A stretch of DNA of 10,101 nucleotides from SAR116 cluster bacterium (lineage in GTDB: Bacteria > Pseudomonadota > Alphaproteobacteria > Puniceispirillales > Puniceispirillaceae). The notes beneath the pieces are model-generated. The model worked only from the letters and a program-made list of their open reading frames with translations. It did no database searches and was not told the origin of the DNA. Of the stretch, positions 7,088-10,101 are shown piece by piece. The position numbers and the translations under genes are program-made. The stretch covers positions 1 through 10,101 of the forward strand of contig PBLR01000001.1 in assembly GCA_002722385.1 (NCBI GenBank). Direction: 5' to 3'. Each line of letters opens with the position of its first letter. The stretch's first letter is position 1.

Positions 7088-7525
7088 TCAGTGTTTTGCC
7101 GGGCGTGCGCGCAGCTCTGCCAAGGTTTCGTCAGCCTTGTCCTGAGCCGCTTTTCTGGCCTGGCTGGTCAGCTCGTCAGCGCGTTCCTGTTTCTTGGTCC
7201 GGCGTTGTTCAGCACGGGCCAGATCGGTCTGCATAATCTGGACTTCCTTGTCCAGATGTGTGCAGCGATTGGTCACCAGTTCAAGCTGGTCACGAACGCG
7301 GGTGTTATACCAGGATTGTGAATGCAGGGCCATGCCGGTCTGGGCCTGATCTGGTGTGCTGGCCTGGTCAACCAGCTTTTCCAGCTGGCCGCGGACACCT
7401 TCATTTTTGGCCAGCTCATCACGCAGCAAACCAAGAGACTGGCGTTTGCGTGAGGCTTCCAGCTTGTCCCGAAGCGCCATTTTCCGGAAAATAGAGGCCC
7501 GTTTCAGCTTGTCTTTCGGGTTCAT
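7088..7525 (-). CDS. fliJ: Flagellar export coiled-coil protein FliJ
   Basis: FliJ is the central stalk-like protein of the FliI ATPase ring, contacts FlhA, and helps turn proton motive force into export. The 145-residue length is typical. Nearly the whole protein is charged and heptad-like (many Lys, Arg, Glu, Gln, Leu), as expected for its antiparallel coiled coil. The central part (about residues 55-75) has a break near STPDQAQTG. The primary sequence of this family is poorly conserved, so the call rests on the coiled-coil character, the length and the place directly after fliI. The start ATG overlaps the fliI stop by 4 bp (ATGA), indicating coupled translation. The 87-90 bp after it hold a sigma-54 promoter for fliK. 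Confidence 0.88.
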   Translation of the reverse strand: MNPKDKLKRASIFRKMALRDKLEASRKRQSLGLLRDELAKNEGVRGQLEKLVDQASTPDQAQTGMALHSQSWYNTRVRDQLELVTNRCTHLDKEVQIMQTDLARAEQRRTKKQERADELTSQARKAAQDKADETLAELRARPAKH

Positions 7526-8856
7526 TTCGCTGCACCCCCGAACAAGCCCTGAAGGTTGGCAACAGACGCATCAAACGGCGATTTTTCGTCATAACGCTGC
7601 TGGATATGCCCCATCAGCTGGGGCCAGAGCTGAACCGCCAGATCAAGATCCGGGTCCTGGCCCGGGCTGTACCCCCCCATCAGGATCAGATCACGATTTT
7701 CAAGATAGAGGGAGACCAGACGCCGGAACAGAACCGCACTTTCAGTCTGTTGCGGCGTGACAATTTCATTCATCACCCGGCTGACAGACGCCGGCACATC
7801 CACCGCCGGATAAATGCCCATCTGTGTCTGTTGACGGGACAGCAAGATATGACCATCCAGAATCGCCCGGGCCGTATCCACCACCGGATCATTCGTATCA
7901 TCACCATCTGCCAGAACCGTATAGAACGAAGTGATTGACCCCTGCCCGTCAAGACCTGTTCCCGACCGTTCAATCAGAGACGGAATGAGAGAGACCACAG
8001 AAGGCGGATAACCTTTAGAGGTCGGCTGTTCCCCCAGAGCCAGGCCAATTTCCCGGCGGGCATGCGCCACCCGGGTCAGAGAATCCATAATCAGCAGAAC
8101 ATTTTTGCCTTTGTCGCGAAAATATTCAGCTATGGCGGTGGCCCGGTTTGCAGCCCGTATCCGCAGCAAGGGCGATCTGTCTGCCGGTTCAGCCACCACA
8201 ACAGTCCGGCCTCTTGTTTCCGCGCTGAACACGGTTTTCACAAAATCACCAACCTCACGACCCCGCTCGCCGATCAGCCCGACCACCACCACATCAGCTT
8301 CTGTATAGCGGGTCATCATGCTCAGCAGCACAGATTTCCCCACACCAGAACCGGCAATAATGCCCAGACGCTGGCCTTGCCCCACGGTCAGCAAGGAGTT
8401 AATCACCCGCACCCCCACATCAAGGCAGCTGTCAACAGGTTTGCGTGCCAGAGGGTTAATCTTCACCCCGTCCAGAGGCCAGCTTTCCGCCATCTGAGGT
8501 GCGGGGCGGCCGTCAAGGGTATTGCCCAGACTGTCAAACACGCGGCCCAACAACGCGTCACCAACCGGGATCATATAGCCATCATCATGTACCGTCACCC
8601 TGGCCCCGACACTGATCCGGGCCCCGGTTTCATGCACACATAACAGGTTGTTATTGTTCTGGAAGCCGATCACCTCAGCAATGATATGTCCGCCTTCCTG
8701 TGTTTCGATTTGACACAAGGTGCCAATGGTCGCCGGAAAGCCGTCACATTCGATCATATGCCCGTCAAACCGGCTGACGCGGCCCGAAAAACAGGGCTGG
8801 GCCTGAACAGCAGACTGTGCAGCAGCAGTGACAAGATGTTGGGTCAGAACGCTCAT
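7522..8856 (-). CDS. fliI: Flagellum-specific ATPase FliI
   Basis: FliI is the cytoplasmic ATPase of the flagellar export apparatus, related to the F1 beta subunit. It has 444 residues, the usual size. The N-terminal beta-barrel domain covers about residues 20-95. The Walker A motif GSGVGKS is at 169-175, the GERGREV block at 196-202, and Walker B LLIMD at 254-258. The PPSVVSLIPSLIERSG block follows at about 284-299. All catalytic elements I can check are present, so it should be active. The ATG overlaps the fliH stop by 4 bp (ATGA), with GGAG 11 bp upstream inside fliH, and the end overlaps fliJ in the same way. FliH, FliI and FliJ are thus translationally linked, matching their physical complex. 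Confidence 0.98.
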   Translation of the reverse strand: MSVLTQHLVTAAAQSAVQAQPCFSGRVSRFDGHMIECDGFPATIGTLCQIETQEGGHIIAEVIGFQNNNNLLCVHETGARISVGARVTVHDDGYMIPVGDALLGRVFDSLGNTLDGRPAPQMAESWPLDGVKINPLARKPVDSCLDVGVRVINSLLTVGQGQRLGIIAGSGVGKSVLLSMMTRYTEADVVVVGLIGERGREVGDFVKTVFSAETRGRTVVVAEPADRSPLLRIRAANRATAIAEYFRDKGKNVLLIMDSLTRVAHARREIGLALGEQPTSKGYPPSVVSLIPSLIERSGTGLDGQGSITSFYTVLADGDDTNDPVVDTARAILDGHILLSRQQTQMGIYPAVDVPASVSRVMNEIVTPQQTESAVLFRRLVSLYLENRDLILMGGYSPGQDPDLDLAVQLWPQLMGHIQQRYDEKSPFDASVANLQGLFGGAAK

Positions 8857-10058
8857 TCGCTGTCGTGCTCCGGGGTCTGAGCAGACTTTTCGCCAGACAT
8901 CTCTTCAGAGGTCTCTTCAGAGGTCTCTTCAGGGACCGGCTCAGGGGCGGCCTCAGAACTGTCTTCTGGAGCTGACTCTGCCACCGGTTCAGCCGTTGGT
9001 TCAGCTGCTGGTTCAGCCGTGAGCTGTTCAGCGTCATCTGCTGGTGCGGGCGAGGCCTCATCAGGCGTTTCGGCAACCGGATGGAGAATATCGGTGATTT
9101 CAATCCCGCCCAGAAGCAGGCGGATATCGCCGTGGCTGAGCTGGGCATCGGCGGTAAACCGCCAGTCAGACGGGGCGGTGTGATCCTGCATCCATCTGTT
9201 CAGCATGTCGAAATCAGCGGGGTTCACAAACACGTCAATCTGCTGCGCTGCGGTGCTGACCCGGTCAACCAATTGCCGGATCCGGTGCAGGAACCCTTCA
9301 GGATTTTCGGCGATCATCTGGCCGGCCCGTTCAGCTGCCAGCTGGCGCACCGCCTCATTGATCGCCTGGCTCAGGGCTGTGCTGTCCAGAGCCTGCGGGC
9401 TGGCCAGAGCCGCAATCGCGGCATGAAATTTAGCCACGATAGCCTGTTTTTCCTGTTCTCTTTCAGCCTGCAGAGCCAGTTCTTCTGCGGTCGGTTCTGC
9501 GGTTCGGGCCGCGTCAAGACCTGCTTCAAACCCGCGCTTATAGCCCTGTTCCTCTGCCGCCTGCCGCAGTGCTTCATCTTCTAATTCACGCTGGCGGCGC
9601 GCTTCTTCTTCAGCCTGCTGCGCGCTGGCCTGTGCCTGATCCGCTGCATTATCTGGCAGATGATCTGACACACTTGCTGGCGCACCCGTCGGGGCCTGTT
9701 CCGGTATTTGCTGTTGTGCCTCAGGGTCCGGGCCCTGCCCTTCAGAAGAGGGCAGGTCAGCCGGACCGGCGGCCGGGTCAGTTGCACCCGCAGCTTCAGC
9801 AGCCGCTGCCGCTGCCGCCTGTTCAGCGGCACGAGCGGCCTGTTCTTCTTGCTGGCGTTTTTGTTCAGCAGCAAAGGCAATCTCAACCAGAGAGCGCGGC
9901 TTGAAAGCCGTGTCTTCAGCCACAAAGGTTTCAGATTTTTTGAACTGTGCCGCCTGCACCGTCTTCAGAAGACGCGTGATCTCCCCCTCACCAAGGGCCT
10001 GACCATAGTCATCCCCGGCGGCGGTATCTTCCAGCCTGTCTGCGGTTGCGGTTGCCAT
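8853..10058 (-). CDS. fliH: FliH-like negative regulator of FliI, extended form
   Basis: FliH binds FliI as a dimer, holds its activity down and docks it on the C-ring through FliN. This protein has 401 residues, clearly longer than the usual 220-250. The N-terminal part (residues 1-60) has FKPRSLVEIAF. An Ala/Gln/Glu-rich helical and linker region follows at 62-170. The FliH-type glycine repeat G172-x3-G176-x3-G180 comes next. The conserved C-terminal domain (about 190-325) includes IDVFVNPADFDMLNRW and GDIRLLLGGIEITD. From about 330 there is an acidic Pro/Glu/Ala/Ser tail built partly of short repeats, which I do not know from standard FliH. Identification rests on the glycine repeat, the C-terminal domain and its place directly upstream of fliI. 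A weak AGGG lies upstream of the ATG. Confidence 0.88.
   Translation of the reverse strand: MATATADRLEDTAAGDDYGQALGEGEITRLLKTVQAAQFKKSETFVAEDTAFKPRSLVEIAFAAEQKRQQEEQAARAAEQAAAAAAAEAAGATDPAAGPADLPSSEGQGPDPEAQQQIPEQAPTGAPASVSDHLPDNAADQAQASAQQAEEEARRQRELEDEALRQAAEEQGYKRGFEAGLDAARTAEPTAEELALQAEREQEKQAIVAKFHAAIAALASPQALDSTALSQAINEAVRQLAAERAGQMIAENPEGFLHRIRQLVDRVSTAAQQIDVFVNPADFDMLNRWMQDHTAPSDWRFTADAQLSHGDIRLLLGGIEITDILHPVAETPDEASPAPADDAEQLTAEPAAEPTAEPVAESAPEDSSEAAPEPVPEETSEETSEEMSGEKSAQTPEHDSE
8900..8935. repeat. 12 bp tandem repeat in the end of fliH
   Basis: Three head-to-tail copies of TCTCTTCAGAGG (the last with a changed end) occupy 8900-8911, 8912-8923 and 8924-8935. Being a multiple of three, they keep the frame and encode the PEETSEETSEEMS stretch of the FliH tail. 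Copy number could vary between strains without breaking the gene. Confidence 0.8.
8986..9021. repeat. 12 bp degenerate tandem repeat in fliH
   Basis: Three units beginning GGTTCAGC (GGTTCAGCCGTT, GGTTCAGCTGCT, GGTTCAGCCGTG) run head to tail. They encode the Ala-Glu-Pro rich part TAEPAAEPTAEPVAE of the FliH tail. This is a second in-frame repeat set, separated from the first by about 50 bp. Confidence 0.7.
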
Positions 10059-10076
10059 ATTCTGATTATCCCTGCA

Positions 10077-10101
10077 TCAATCCTGTTGTTCTTCGGCGGG
10101 T
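10077..10101 (-). CDS. Possible last codons of an upstream gene
   Basis: One minus-strand frame entering at the window edge reads PAEEQQD and then TGA, ending 18 bp before the fliH ATG. An acidic C terminus and short spacing fit an upstream flagellar gene (fliG is the usual neighbour). Seven codons cannot identify a protein, and the other two frames are also open at this edge. Confidence 0.3.

Noticed and set aside
850..10058. Many plus-strand open frames up to about 200 codons
   Set aside because: They lie opposite conserved flagellar genes, have biased composition typical of antisense frames (rich in His, Arg, Pro, Ser) and match no family I recognise.
1..10101. Possibility that these export genes belong to a virulence type III (injectisome) system
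   Set aside because: FliK, FliL, FliM, FliN and FliO-type proteins, the FliP signal peptide and the gene order are flagellar.

Overview
The window is a single block of flagellar genes, all read on the minus strand. In transcription order (high to low coordinates) they are fliH-fliI-fliJ, fliK-fliL-fliM-fliN, then fliO-fliP-fliQ-fliR-flhB. flhB runs off the low-coordinate edge, and a few codons of an upstream gene (perhaps fliG, by usual gene order) may enter at the high-coordinate edge. I see no RNA gene, CRISPR array, insertion sequence, prophage gene or other mobile element. No gene on the plus strand looks real; its open frames are shadows of the minus-strand genes.

The protein families and the order fliH-I-J-K-L-M-N-O-P-Q-R-flhB, with flhB directly after fliR, indicate a motile Gram-negative bacterium, most likely a proteobacterium. 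Two sigma-54 type promoters fit a hierarchical flagellar regulon like those of Caulobacter, Vibrio or Pseudomonas. An alphaproteobacterium is plausible, but that is a guess the sequence alone cannot settle.

Layout: fliH/fliI/fliJ (10058-7088) encode the ATPase complex that feeds the export apparatus, and their start and stop codons overlap. An 87-90 bp spacer with a clean -24/-12 promoter leads into fliK (hook-length control), fliL (stator-associated membrane protein), fliM and fliN (C-ring switch). A 220 bp spacer, the longest gene-free stretch here, carries a second -24/-12 promoter, a 10 bp palindrome and a small hairpin. It leads into fliO, fliP, fliQ, fliR and flhB, the membrane core and substrate-specificity switch of the export gate. 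The products therefore cover the cytoplasmic ATPase, the switch ring, the export gate and hook-length control of one basal body.

Gene content is ordinary and I found no new kind of system. The points worth a second look are the two matching sigma-54 promoters that would split the run into separately controlled blocks, the long FliH with a repeat-built acidic tail, and the fliN-fliO spacer.
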